The notes beneath the pieces are model-generated. The model saw only the letters and a list, made by a program, of their open reading frames with translations. It was not told the origin of the DNA and ran no database searches. A DNA stretch of 64,000 nucleotides, taken from Amniculibacterium aquaticum. Lineage in GTDB: Bacteria; Bacteroidota; Bacteroidia; Flavobacteriales; Weeksellaceae. Below are positions 6,029 through 14,617 of this stretch, one piece after another. The stretch spans positions 62,001 through 126,000 of the forward strand of contig NZ_REFA01000004.1 of assembly GCF_003852705.1 (NCBI RefSeq), given 5' to 3'. Both the position numbers and the translations under genes were made by a program. How positions within the stretch are numbered: the first letter of the stretch is position 1; every line of letters starts with the position of its first letter.

Positions 6029-8896
6029 TTAGAATCTGAATTGAACATTTACAAAATACGATCGTCCTTGGTTGTACCAATATTTTGGAGAGAATACCAT
6101 ATTTCCGCTGTCTTTATCGGCAACATAATCTTGGTAGTTCACATTTCGGGTTTGCTCAAAACCACCTGTAATGTATGATTTGTTATCCAAAATATTGTTG
6201 ACGGTAGCCGAAACCAGCATATAATATTTACCGATTATCCAAGATTTACCCACATTTAGGTCAAAGAAATAGGCGGTAGGCAATTTTGTTGGAGCCAGAA
6301 CTCTTGTAAGTTCGGCTTGATTTACGCCATCATAAGGTACGCCTGTCACTTGGTTGGTATAGAAACGGTCGGTTCTAATTACCGGTGATGGATCCAGGTA
6401 CGAATGTCCAAGATAGCTCCAGCTACCACCGATCCACCAGTATTTTGGGCTGCTGTATCTAAGACCTAATGAATAGGCTTCTTGTGGTGTGCCACCTTGT
6501 TTGTAATCTTTTAGGTAAGCGGTTCCCATATTGGTATAGGACTTATCCACCAAATTTCCATTGGCATCTTGTTCTCTGAAAGTTCCGATGGCATCGGAAG
6601 CGAAATACACCGTTGGGTTGTTGGTATAGGTATATTGTCCGTAACTTACCAATCCGCTTGCAGTAAGGGTTGGAGTTACTTTGACTTGCAAACCAAGTTC
6701 TGCACCCATGTTTCTTTTGTTAACATCCGAAAGTACCTGAGTTACAAAAGCTCCTTCTTGCACCGGAGTCTGACCGCCGGTTTCGTCCAGAGTGGTTAGC
6801 TTAATTCCGTCTGCAAAAAATCGTTGTACATTGGTATCGTTTTGTGTATTCACCATATACCCTGTCAGTCTCATTTTAACAAAAGGTGTAGCAATCACAT
6901 AGCTTAGGTCGTTGGCATCGATAACAACATTTTTAATTTTTGGAGTTGTTGCACCACTTACTCTTGCGTTGAAGAAAATATCGTTCAAGAAAGGAGATTG
7001 GCTAAAGTAAGCACCGTTGTACACCAAGAAATTTCTACCGTTGATTTTGTAAGTCACCTGACCTTTAAGTCCTGCGTCCCAGAAATTCATGTCGGCACCT
7101 TTGCCCAAGGAGCTTGGATACAAGTAGTGCTTGTACCTCCCTTCTCTGCTGTTGTTGGTATAACCCAAAAGTGCAGAAACGAAAACATCAAAATTTCCGG
7201 TGGAGAATTTCAACCCTGGATTTACTTTTACCTCTTGTCTTCTAAGGATGTAATTGTATCCAATTCTATCGCCTTCTTTTTTAGCAATTTGACTATCCGA
7301 TTCCAGTTCGTTGAATTTTCCCCAGAACTTAGCACCTGTTGTGTTCGATGCAAAAGCGTCCATATTTAGAGCAAAATCGGCTCCCAAAAGGTCTTTTACT
7401 TCTCTATACTGTTCGGATTTGTAATTTTGATACGATACATTTAAAATGAATTTTGTGGTATCGTTAAAGTTGTGGGTAAGGTGTGTTGATGCATTCCAGA
7501 TTTTATCGTCTTTGACATCATTTACCAAATAATAAACTGCTCTTTTGCCTCCAAATTCATTGATGTATGGAGCGTTGTAATTGGCAGCGTAAAGATTGTC
7601 CCAATTAATTTGTGTGTGAGCCGGATCGTTATTGGTCCACCAACCTTGTGTTAGGGCAATATTTTCAAATTGTTCCGGAGAAGGGTTGGTATAGTTCAAC
7701 CAATAACTCGGAAGGTTTCTGTAGTAAGTTGGTGAAGGGTTATTGGCTTTGTACCAATCCAATCTCGAGCTTTTTTCTTTCCCAAACTGATAGGACAAAG
7801 TGGTCCACAATTGGGTATTTTTATTAATTTTCCAATAATCGGTTAATTGAAGAAGAGGTTGGAATCCTTTTTTGATTCTTTCGCTTCTCTTTTCTCCATC
7901 TTGCCATCCCCAATACGAATTGTAATGCACCCCTCTGAAGTCATACACCTCTTGAGTATTTGGACTGGAAGTACTTCTCTTGAAATTGGATCCGATGGCA
8001 TTGAAGGTCATGCTGTGTTTATCATTGAATTTCTTTTCAATTCCCAGATAACCACTTAGCGCATCGTAGAAAGTCCCTTCCTGTATGCCTTCTTGCGCCC
8101 ATCTTCTTGCTATCATTCCGGTAAACGCCCAACCGTTTTTGTTCATTCCGGAAGTGTAGCGGTATGAAAGTCTGTTTCTATAATTTCTATTGGTTAAAGA
8201 ATAAGTGAGCTGACTTCCTTTTCTGTATTCTGAAGCAATGGTATTTTTATAAACCACTGAGCTTGCACCACCAAAAGCATATTCTGAAGGAGAATGGTTG
8301 GCAGATATTTCGGGATAACGAGTAATTTCGTTAAGTCCACCCCAAGTGCCAAAATCTACATTTCCATCATCACCGGCTGCCATTGCAACACCGTTCATTA
8401 TGGTTTCTCCAGTCCTGCCGTCAATACCTCTTGGTCGGAACCAATATGCACCCAAATCAAAGGAAGCAATCCTAGAGAAAACATCTTGTGACGATTGTAA
8501 GAGTCCTACGGTTGCGGTCTGTGAGGAGTTGTTGTCGTCTTCTCCAGAACTATCCAAAAGTACCAAGCCTTGTCCAGCGCCAGAAAACTGAGAGTAAAGT
8601 GTGATGACACCTAAATCTTTCTTTTTCTCGTCATTGACATCAAATTCTAAAACTTTAGTATCAAAATTGGGTTTAGAAACCACAATTTGATAATGTCCGG
8701 GTTTAAGGTCCACAAATTGGAAATATCCAATTTTGTCTGCTTTCACCTCTTGTCCAGCTCCTTTTAGATCTACAGAAGCTTGCTCAACGACTTTTCCGTC
8801 GGCATCTTTTATATATGCAAAAGCCGTGGTTTGTGCATAATAATACGATGCTGGCAGCAATGTAAATAAGGAGAGTAGTGATAACCTTTTAAACAT
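6029..8896 (-). CDS. TonB-dependent receptor with N-terminal carboxypeptidase-regulatory-like domain
   Basis: A 955-residue outer-membrane protein. It has a signal peptide (to about residue 21, SYYYAQ), a regulatory-like beta-sandwich domain (about 25-100; DADGKVVEQASVDLKG), a plug-type region (about 120-230) and a long beta-barrel ending in VNVQFRF with C-terminal Phe. Such receptors import large substrates with energy from TonB-ExbBD. It is followed by the DUF5689 lipoprotein on the same strand and diverges from a secreted nuclease/phosphatase. The ligand is not readable from sequence; the neighbours point to nucleic acid or a phosphate compound. Confidence 0.9.
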   Translation of the reverse strand: MFKRLSLLSLFTLLPASYYYAQTTAFAYIKDADGKVVEQASVDLKGAGQEVKADKIGYFQFVDLKPGHYQIVVSKPNFDTKVLEFDVNDEKKKDLGVITLYSQFSGAGQGLVLLDSSGEDDNNSSQTATVGLLQSSQDVFSRIASFDLGAYWFRPRGIDGRTGETIMNGVAMAAGDDGNVDFGTWGGLNEITRYPEISANHSPSEYAFGGASSVVYKNTIASEYRKGSQLTYSLTNRNYRNRLSYRYTSGMNKNGWAFTGMIARRWAQEGIQEGTFYDALSGYLGIEKKFNDKHSMTFNAIGSNFKRSTSSPNTQEVYDFRGVHYNSYWGWQDGEKRSERIKKGFQPLLQLTDYWKINKNTQLWTTLSYQFGKEKSSRLDWYKANNPSPTYYRNLPSYWLNYTNPSPEQFENIALTQGWWTNNDPAHTQINWDNLYAANYNAPYINEFGGKRAVYYLVNDVKDDKIWNASTHLTHNFNDTTKFILNVSYQNYKSEQYREVKDLLGADFALNMDAFASNTTGAKFWGKFNELESDSQIAKKEGDRIGYNYILRRQEVKVNPGLKFSTGNFDVFVSALLGYTNNSREGRYKHYLYPSSLGKGADMNFWDAGLKGQVTYKINGRNFLVYNGAYFSQSPFLNDIFFNARVSGATTPKIKNVVIDANDLSYVIATPFVKMRLTGYMVNTQNDTNVQRFFADGIKLTTLDETGGQTPVQEGAFVTQVLSDVNKRNMGAELGLQVKVTPTLTASGLVSYGQYTYTNNPTVYFASDAIGTFREQDANGNLVDKSYTNMGTAYLKDYKQGGTPQEAYSLGLRYSSPKYWWIGGSWSYLGHSYLDPSPVIRTDRFYTNQVTGVPYDGVNQAELTRVLAPTKLPTAYFFDLNVGKSWIIGKYYMLVSATVNNILDNKSYITGGFEQTRNVNYQDYVADKDSGNMVFSPKYWYNQGRSYFVNVQFRF

Positions 8897-8958
8897 ACTT
8901 ATTTTTTTGTATTTAATTTCCTTTTAGTTTAATTCTCAATATTTTATGAAAAGGGAAG

Positions 8959-8991
8959 CAAAGTTACTTAAAATTTTATAACCTTGTCAAA
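8959..8991 (-). promoter_or_regulatory. Promoter of the TonB receptor/DUF5689 operon
   Basis: On the minus strand TTTG (8991-8988), 21 nt spacer, TAACTTTG (8966-8959). This fits the Bacteroidota −33/−7 consensus, 62 nt upstream of the start codon. Confidence 0.55.
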
Positions 8992-9067
8992 CAACCCTTA
9001 TGATTTTTGTTTTAAATTATGTTAATATTAGAAAATCCACCTTGTTGTTTCGCTGTATGTTTGCGCA

Positions 9068-9098
9068 ATTGTTAATACGACTCCGTATTGGTAACAAT
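9068..9098. promoter_or_regulatory. Interrupted palindrome in the divergent receptor/nuclease region
   Basis: ATTGTTA-ATACG (9068-9079) pairs with CGTAT (9084-9088) and TAACAAT (9092-9098): 12 bp paired with a 4-nt loop and a 3-nt bulge. There is no T-run after it. Its place between two divergent, functionally linked genes suggests an operator. Confidence 0.4.
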
Positions 9099-9158
9099 AA
9101 ATTTTGTTCATATTCGAAAAAGATTTTGATAGATAGACGCTTATCTCATAAAAAGAAT

Positions 9159-9166
9159 TAATTTTG
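9159..9166 (+). promoter_or_regulatory. −7 element of the nuclease/phosphatase gene
   Basis: TAATTTTG matches TAnnTTTG, 28 nt before the ATG at 9195. No TTG at the usual distance is seen. Confidence 0.4.
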
Positions 9167-9194
9167 TTGTCCATTTTTTAAAATCATTCAACCA

Positions 9195-10397
9195 ATGAAC
9201 AAGTATTTTGGTATTTTCGCATTATGTCTTGGAAGTTTAGTCTTTGCACAGAAAAAAAGCGAACTTAGAAAAGTCGCTGTTGTGGGCTTTCTAAATGTTG
9301 AAAACATCTGGGACACCATCCCATCTGCCGATTATATTGACGGAACCAAGGACAAGTCCAACCCTGCATTTCACAGAAGCATCCCGGTAGACTCCATAAA
9401 GTATCTAAGTGTAGATGAAGAATACAAAGGCGTTTGGAATGACGACAAACTAAAGGGTAAAAGAGTTGTGCGATACCAAGGAAACAATGAAGAGTTCACT
9501 CCGAAAAGCGCTAAGAACTACAACACCAAAATCTACAACACCAAATTGGCCAACGAGTCCAAAGTCATTTCCGAAATGGGAGCCAAATATTCTGGAGGAG
9601 CCCCGGTCATTGTTGGACTTTTAGAAGTTGAAAACAGACAAGTTGTTCAAGACCTTATCAAGCAACCCGCTTTAGCCAAATACGACTACGGCATTGTGCA
9701 TTATAACTCCTACGATTATCGTGGGATTGATGTGGCTTTCATTTATCAAAAAAGAAGATTCACTCCAAGTCACTCCCTTAAGAAAGAAGTGGTCATCTTC
9801 AACGAAGAGGGACGAAGAGAATATACCCGAGATATTTTGGTTCTTACAGGAATGTTGGACAATGAAAAAGTTGCTTTATTCCTAAATCACTGGCCTTCCA
9901 GAAGAGGTGGTGAAGCCATTTCTCTACCCAAAAGAAATGCTGCAGCAGCAGTTTTAAAACAACAAATGGACAGCGTAAGAGCTTTGGATCCCAATACCCG
10001 ATTGATGGCAATGGGCGACTTTAACGACGATCCTGTAAGCAGCAGTTTTAAAAAAGTTTTGAAGGCTGTTGGAAACCCGAAAGATCTTTCGGAAAAAGAT
10101 CCGTACCTGAACTTGATGTACCCTCTTTACAAAAACGGTGTTGCCTCGTTAGCCTATCAAGATGCTCCCAATTTGTTTGACCAAATCATCGTTTCCGGGA
10201 ATATGTATAACGAGAAAAATGAAGCGAGAAAAGAATACAGCGTTTTCAAAGCAGAATTGTATGCACCTCCGTATCTCATTACCAAAGAAGGAAACTACAA
10301 AGGATATCCTTTCCGTTCTTGGGCAGGCGACAAATTTACCGGAGGCTACAGCGACCACTTCCCGGCTTTCGTAGTGCTGCAAAGAGCTGCCGAATAA
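9195..10397 (+). CDS. Secreted endonuclease/exonuclease/phosphatase family protein
   Basis: A 400-residue exported enzyme of the EEP (DNase I-like) superfamily. It has a signal peptide (MNKYFGIFALCLGSLVFAQ). Family motifs are VVGFLNVENIWD (N-terminal Asn/Glu metal region, about 28-39), VGLLEVENRQV (metal-binding Glu), LFLNHWPSRRGG (catalytic His), MAMGDFNDDPVSS (Asp/Asn) and GYSDHFPAFV (C-terminal SDH catalytic dyad). It could cleave extracellular DNA/RNA or another phosphodiester. It is divergent from the TonB receptor/DUF5689 unit, which suggests uptake of the products. Exact substrate unknown. Confidence 0.88.
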   Translation: MNKYFGIFALCLGSLVFAQKKSELRKVAVVGFLNVENIWDTIPSADYIDGTKDKSNPAFHRSIPVDSIKYLSVDEEYKGVWNDDKLKGKRVVRYQGNNEEFTPKSAKNYNTKIYNTKLANESKVISEMGAKYSGGAPVIVGLLEVENRQVVQDLIKQPALAKYDYGIVHYNSYDYRGIDVAFIYQKRRFTPSHSLKKEVVIFNEEGRREYTRDILVLTGMLDNEKVALFLNHWPSRRGGEAISLPKRNAAAAVLKQQMDSVRALDPNTRLMAMGDFNDDPVSSSFKKVLKAVGNPKDLSEKDPYLNLMYPLYKNGVASLAYQDAPNLFDQIIVSGNMYNEKNEARKEYSVFKAELYAPPYLITKEGNYKGYPFRSWAGDKFTGGYSDHFPAFVVLQRAAE

Positions 10398-10469
10398 AAC
10401 CACTCACAACCTTTATATACTCAATCCTTCAAGAAATTAAAATCCTTGAAAGAATCTGGTTCAAAAAAC

Positions 10470-10499
10470 AAAGCCCGCCAAATTTCTCTGGCGGGTTTT
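10470..10499. terminator. Bidirectional terminator between nuclease and SOD genes
   Basis: CCCGCCA (10474-10480) pairs with TGGCGGG (10489-10495), flanked by an A-run and followed by TTTT. It lies between converging genes. Confidence 0.8.
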
Positions 10500-10518
10500 G
10501 ATTTTCAGTAAAGTTCAA

Positions 10519-11115
10519 TTATTTATTGAACAGGTCTTCTACTTTATCCCAATTGATTACATTAAAGAAAGCCGTAACATAATCCGGTCTTCTGTTTTGG
10601 TAATTCAGATAGTAAGCGTGTTCCCAAACATCCAAACCTAAAATTGGAGTTCCTTGACAATCGGCAACCGGCATCAATGGATTATCTTGGTTTGGTGTAG
10701 AACATACCGCTACAGAACCGTCTTCTTTCTTACACAACCAAGCCCAACCAGAACCAAATCTCGTTTTGGCTGCGTTGGAGAAATCTTCTTTAAATTTTTC
10801 TAAACCTCCGTAGTTTTCTATAGCCTTAGCAACATTTCCAACTGGAGCATTGCTTCCACCGGGAGTCATTACTTCCCAAAAAAGGCTGTGGTTATAATGT
10901 CCACCTCCGTTATTTCTAACCGCAGGTTTGTCCGTTCCTATTTTACAAATTTCCTCAATGCTTTTTCCTTCCAGTTCTGTACCTGCAATTGCATTATTCA
11001 AGTTATCAATGTATGCTTGGTGGTGTTTTGTGTGATGGATTTCCATGGTTCTTGCGTCGATGTTGCTTTCCAATGCATCGTATGCATAACCCAATTTTGG
11101 TAATTCGAATGCCAT
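10519..11115 (-). CDS. sodA: Superoxide dismutase, Mn type
   Basis: A 198-residue Fe/Mn superoxide dismutase converting superoxide to O2 and H2O2. The start chosen is [17 protein letters not shown]; an upstream in-frame codon at 11154 would add 13 residues not found in the family. Metal ligands are visible: His in HHTKHHQAY (about 27), His in [13 protein letters not shown] (about 81), and Asp/His in LDVWEHAYY (about 163-167). GGGH in that loop and the Gln in TPNQDNPL are typical of the Mn-type rather than the Fe-type enzyme. There is no signal peptide. A Fur-like palindrome lies upstream. Confidence 0.92.
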   Translation of the reverse strand: MAFELPKLGYAYDALESNIDARTMEIHHTKHHQAYIDNLNNAIAGTELEGKSIEEICKIGTDKPAVRNNGGGHYNHSLFWEVMTPGGSNAPVGNVAKAIENYGGLEKFKEDFSNAAKTRFGSGWAWLCKKEDGSVAVCSTPNQDNPLMPVADCQGTPILGLDVWEHAYYLNYQNRRPDYVTAFFNVINWDKVEDLFNK

Positions 11116-11151
11116 AATGTAATTTTTGATTTTTGTTAAACTTTTGTAGCC

Positions 11152-11159
11152 CAAAGGTA
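11152..11159 (-). promoter_or_regulatory. −7 element of the SOD gene
   Basis: TACCTTTG on the minus strand, 36 nt upstream of the chosen start; fits TAnnTTTG. Confidence 0.5.
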
Positions 11160-11160
11160 A

Positions 11161-11172
11161 TGATAATTATCA
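11161..11172. promoter_or_regulatory. Fur-box-like palindrome upstream of SOD
   Basis: TGATAATTATCA is a perfect 12-bp palindrome directly upstream of the SOD −7 box. It carries GATAAT-type repeats as in Fur sites and matches 11 of 14 fixed positions of TGATAATnATTATCA. Iron-dependent repression of Mn-SOD is known in other bacteria, so a Fur operator is plausible. Confidence 0.4.
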
Positions 11173-11230
11173 ACTTGATAAAAGCGAGTCTTTAACATAA
11201 TTTTTATCACTTAAATAGACAAAAACAAAA

Positions 11231-11262
11231 TTGTCCTATTTACAAAAAAGTCAGTACCTTTA
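11231..11262 (+). promoter_or_regulatory. Candidate promoter of hemCDE
   Basis: TTG (11231-11233), 21 nt spacer, TACCTTTA (11255-11262; one mismatch to TAnnTTTG), 23 nt before the hemC start. Confidence 0.45.
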
Positions 11263-11285
11263 AAGTTTTAAAATTAAGAAATTTC

Positions 11286-12194
11286 ATGGAAATTAAAATA
11301 GGTACAAGAAACTCTCCTTTAGCCCTTTGGCAAGCCAGAGAAGTCGCTAGACAACTACAAAATCTCAACTGCATTACCGAAATAATACCCATTGTATCTT
11401 CAGGGGACAAAGACCTGTCTCAACCGTTATACGCCATGGGAATAACCGGTGTATTTACTCGAGATCTAGATATTGCCCTTCTAAACAACGAGGTTCACAT
11501 CGCTGTTCATTCTCTGAAAGATGTCCCAACAGAAATGCCAGAAAACATCGAACTGATTGCTTATCTCGAAAGAGATTTCCCACAAGATGTGTTGGTTAGA
11601 AGTTCCAAAGCCATGGACAAACCGCTACATGAACTAAAAATTGCAACCAGCAGCTTGAGACGCCGCGCTTTTTGGCTAAAAGAATTTCCTAATACTGAGT
11701 TTGTAGATATCCGTGGAAATGTGAATACCCGTTTGCAAAAAATTGAAGACGGATTGGCAGATGCTACCCTATTTTCTTTGGCCGGACTAAAACGATTGGA
11801 TCTTAAACTTAATTATGAAGAATTGCCTTTCATGATTTCGGCTCCATCTCAAGGGGTTGTTACCATTGCCGGACACAAGGACAATGTAGAGATCAACGAG
11901 ATTATACGAAAAATCAACCACAAAGAAACCCAACTTTGCGTGGAAACCGAGAGAATTTTCCTAAAAACCTTAGAAGGAGGCTGTACCGCACCGATTGGTG
12001 GTATTGCTAAAACCGATGGAGACCAACTGCATTTTTCCGGCAGGCTGTGCTCTTTGGACGGCAAACAATGTTTGGAAATTGATGAAACGGTGAATAAAAA
12101 CGAATCTAATTTGGGAGAAAAATTTGCTCAAAACATTTTAGATCGTGGTGGGAAAGAACTAATGAAAGAGATTAAGGCACAAATTAATGAATAA
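11286..12194 (+). CDS. hemC: Porphobilinogen deaminase (hydroxymethylbilane synthase)
   Basis: A 302-residue cytosolic enzyme joining four porphobilinogens into hydroxymethylbilane in haem synthesis. Motifs are IGTRNSPLALWQAREV (5-20), VHSLKDVPTEMP (catalytic Asp), RRRAFWLKEFP and, near the C-terminus, LEGGCTAPIGG, whose Cys233 carries the dipyrromethane cofactor. Length is normal. It is the first gene of hemC-hemD-hemE; hemD starts 2 bp after its stop. Confidence 0.96.
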   Translation: MEIKIGTRNSPLALWQAREVARQLQNLNCITEIIPIVSSGDKDLSQPLYAMGITGVFTRDLDIALLNNEVHIAVHSLKDVPTEMPENIELIAYLERDFPQDVLVRSSKAMDKPLHELKIATSSLRRRAFWLKEFPNTEFVDIRGNVNTRLQKIEDGLADATLFSLAGLKRLDLKLNYEELPFMISAPSQGVVTIAGHKDNVEINEIIRKINHKETQLCVETERIFLKTLEGGCTAPIGGIAKTDGDQLHFSGRLCSLDGKQCLEIDETVNKNESNLGEKFAQNILDRGGKELMKEIKAQINE

Positions 12195-12196
12195 TC

Positions 12197-12886
12197 ATGA
12201 AAATTCTTTTCACTAAAAAAAGTATTGAAAAAGAGGTCAGACAAAAAATAAATTCAGAAATAGAATGTGAGTTTGTTGATGTGCTAAAAATAAAACATCG
12301 AAAAGAAAGTCCTTTTTCACTGTCCAACAAATCTTTAATTTTTACCAGTGTCAATGGCGTACAATCTTTTTTTGAAAACGGTTTTATGCCCGAAGAAGAT
12401 TTTACCAATCCTTACCGATACAATAAAATATATGCGGTTGGAAATAAAACCAAAAAAGAACTTAGGAAAAACGGATTTGGCACTTTTAAAGTTGCCAAAC
12501 ACGCTAGCGAACTTTTAGATTTCATTATAGAACACGCCTCAAAAGAACAATTCATCCATTTTTGTGGCAACATGGCATTGGACCTCTTGAATGAAAAATT
12601 ACCCTTGCAAAATATTGTTTATAGAAAAGTAATCCTCTACGACACCGAGCTGCTTCATCCTAAAATTGACGAAAATCATGATGCGGTATGCTTTTTTAGC
12701 CCAAGTGGAGTTCGTAGTTTTGCAAAATTAAATTCCTTGGAAGGGAAAACCTTATTTTCCATTGGCGAAACAACTGAAAAGGAATTAAAAAATTGGACAA
12801 AAAATAAAATATACACCAGCAAAGAAAGCAGTTTGAACGATTTGTTAAACCTCATTAACACGCATTATAAAACTTTGATTTCTTAA
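12197..12886 (+). CDS. hemD: Uroporphyrinogen-III synthase
   Basis: A 229-residue protein, the right size and place (between hemC and hemE) for the enzyme that closes hydroxymethylbilane to uroporphyrinogen III. The family is poorly conserved. Visible support includes FTSVNGVQSFFENG (about 50-63), IYAVGNKTKKELRKNGF (about 76-92), CFFSPSGVRSF (about 170-180) and LFSIGETTEKELK: the repeated two-domain fold with S/T-G-V and G-x-T-x-x-x-L elements. Identification rests partly on gene order. Confidence 0.88.
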   Translation: MKILFTKKSIEKEVRQKINSEIECEFVDVLKIKHRKESPFSLSNKSLIFTSVNGVQSFFENGFMPEEDFTNPYRYNKIYAVGNKTKKELRKNGFGTFKVAKHASELLDFIIEHASKEQFIHFCGNMALDLLNEKLPLQNIVYRKVILYDTELLHPKIDENHDAVCFFSPSGVRSFAKLNSLEGKTLFSIGETTEKELKNWTKNKIYTSKESSLNDLLNLINTHYKTLIS

Positions 12887-12902
12887 GCTATAACCTAAGA
12901 TT

Positions 12903-13931
12903 ATGATTAAAAACGATTTATACCTACGCGCCCTAAAAGGCGAAACTGTAGAAAGACCACCGGTATGGATGATGAGACAGGCCGGAAGATATTTACCCGA
13001 ATTTATCAAGCTACGCGATCAGTACGACTTTTTCACAAGATGCCAAACTCCAGAATTGGCAGCAGAAATTACCGTTCAACCCATCCGTAGATTTCCTTTG
13101 GATGCGGCAATTTTATTTTCAGACATTTTAGTGGTACCACAAGCCATGGGCATCGATTTCAAAATGAAAGAAAGCGTTGGACCTTGGCTGGACAATCCCA
13201 TCCGCACCCTAGAAGATGTACAAGCCGTACAAGTTCCGGATGTCAACGACTCTTTGGGCTATGTTTTTGATGCCATCGAGATCACTTTACAAAAATTAGA
13301 AAACAACATCCCGTTGATTGGCTTTGCAGGATCTCCTTGGACATTATTGTGTTATTGCGTAGAAGGAAAAGGTTCTAAATCTTTTGATATTGCAAAATCT
13401 TTCTGTTTCCAACAGCCGGAAGCTGCTCATTTGTTGCTTCAAAAAATAACGGACACCACCATTGCTTATCTTAAAAGAAAAGTAGAAAAAGGAGTGTCTG
13501 CGGTGCAAATTTTCGATTCTTGGGGCGGAATGCTTTCACCGGCAGATTATCAAGAGTTTTCTTGGCAATACATCAACCAAATCGTTGAAGCTTTGGCACC
13601 AATGACTCATGTTGTGGTATTTGGAAAAGGATGTTGGTTTGCATTGGAAGAAATGTCGAAATCTAAAGTTTCTGCTTTGGGTGTGGATTGGACCATCAGT
13701 CCGGAAATTGCCAGAAAACTGACCAATAACAGCATAACCCTACAAGGAAATTTTGATCCGGCGCGTTTGCATTCGGATCCGGCAACCATAAAAAAAATGG
13801 TGACTGAAATGATCAATCGTTTTGGTAAAGACCAATACATCGCCAATCTTGGACATGGTATTTTGCCGAACATCCCATTGGAAAATGCAGAAGCCTTTAT
13901 CCGAGCAGTGGTCGATTGGAAAGCCAACTAA
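12903..13931 (+). CDS. hemE: Uroporphyrinogen decarboxylase
   Basis: A 342-residue cytosolic enzyme converting uroporphyrinogen III to coproporphyrinogen III. Signature motifs are [16 protein letters not shown] (19-34, substrate-binding Arg), [12 protein letters not shown] with the catalytic Asp, [17 protein letters not shown] and [11 protein letters not shown]. It starts 16 bp after hemD and ends the haem operon with a strong terminator. Confidence 0.96.
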   Translation: MIKNDLYLRALKGETVERPPVWMMRQAGRYLPEFIKLRDQYDFFTRCQTPELAAEITVQPIRRFPLDAAILFSDILVVPQAMGIDFKMKESVGPWLDNPIRTLEDVQAVQVPDVNDSLGYVFDAIEITLQKLENNIPLIGFAGSPWTLLCYCVEGKGSKSFDIAKSFCFQQPEAAHLLLQKITDTTIAYLKRKVEKGVSAVQIFDSWGGMLSPADYQEFSWQYINQIVEALAPMTHVVVFGKGCWFALEEMSKSKVSALGVDWTISPEIARKLTNNSITLQGNFDPARLHSDPATIKKMVTEMINRFGKDQYIANLGHGILPNIPLENAEAFIRAVVDWKAN

Positions 13932-13937
13932 CAAAAT

Positions 13938-13968
13938 GCGGTGTCTGAATTGGGACACCGCTTTTTTT
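13938..13968 (+). terminator. Terminator of hemCDE
   Basis: GCGGTGTC (13938-13945) pairs with GACACCGC (13954-13961), followed by seven T. The T-run overlaps the stop codon of the convergent msrA gene. Confidence 0.85.
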
Positions 13969-14599
13969 ATTCTTTTATCAGACCTTTTGCCTTGAAATAT
14001 TCTGTGAATTTTTTAATTTTTGGACCCACAACAGCAGAACAGTACGGTTGGTCGGGATTCTCGTTATAATATCCTTGGTGATACTCTTCTGCAGGCCAAA
14101 ACTTTTGAAAAGCCACCACTTCCGTAACGACTTTATTTTTATAGTTCCCCGATAGGTTGATGGCTGAAATTTTATTCAAAACCATATTTTTTTCCTCATC
14201 GTTTTCATAAAAAACAATGGATCGGTATTGCGTTCCGATGTCGTTGCCTTGTTTGTTGAGCTGTGTAGGATCGTGTAAAAAGAAAAAAACATCCAACAAC
14301 TGATCGTACGAAATAATATCGGGATTATAAACAACCTGTACCACCTCTGCATGGTGCGTTTCTCCTGTACAAACTTCTTTGTAGGTCGGGTGTTCGGTTT
14401 TCCCACCGGAATATCCGGATATCGCTTTTTCTACCCCTTTTAATTTATTGAAACAACTTTCAATACACCAAAAGCATCCTCCACCGAAAGTTATTGTTTT
14501 TGTATTTTCCATATTTATAATTTTTGGAATGCGTAAATTTTGCTCCTGTGACTGACAAGAAAAGAGTAAAAAACTACAAATAACCATCAGTACTTTCAT
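13967..14599 (-). CDS. msrA: Peptide methionine sulfoxide reductase MsrA, lipoprotein form
   Basis: A 210-residue enzyme reducing methionine-S-sulfoxide in proteins. The catalytic motif FGGGCFWCIES is at 38-48 with Cys42. The family motifs GYSGG, HAEVVQVVYNP and YHQGYY follow, and C-terminal QPYCSAVV supplies a possible resolving Cys. The N-terminus is hydrophobic and ends LLFSCQSQ (lipobox, Cys15), so the product is probably a periplasm-facing lipoprotein rather than the common cytosolic form. An internal ATG (residue 30) would give a cytosolic version. It is the last gene of the reverse-strand apt/ROK operon. Confidence 0.92.
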   Translation of the reverse strand: MKVLMVICSFLLFSCQSQEQNLRIPKIINMENTKTITFGGGCFWCIESCFNKLKGVEKAISGYSGGKTEHPTYKEVCTGETHHAEVVQVVYNPDIISYDQLLDVFFFLHDPTQLNKQGNDIGTQYRSIVFYENDEEKNMVLNKISAINLSGNYKNKVVTEVVAFQKFWPAEEYHQGYYNENPDQPYCSAVVGPKIKKFTEYFKAKGLIKE

Positions 14600-14617
14600 A
14601 AGAAGTATTTTATAAAA

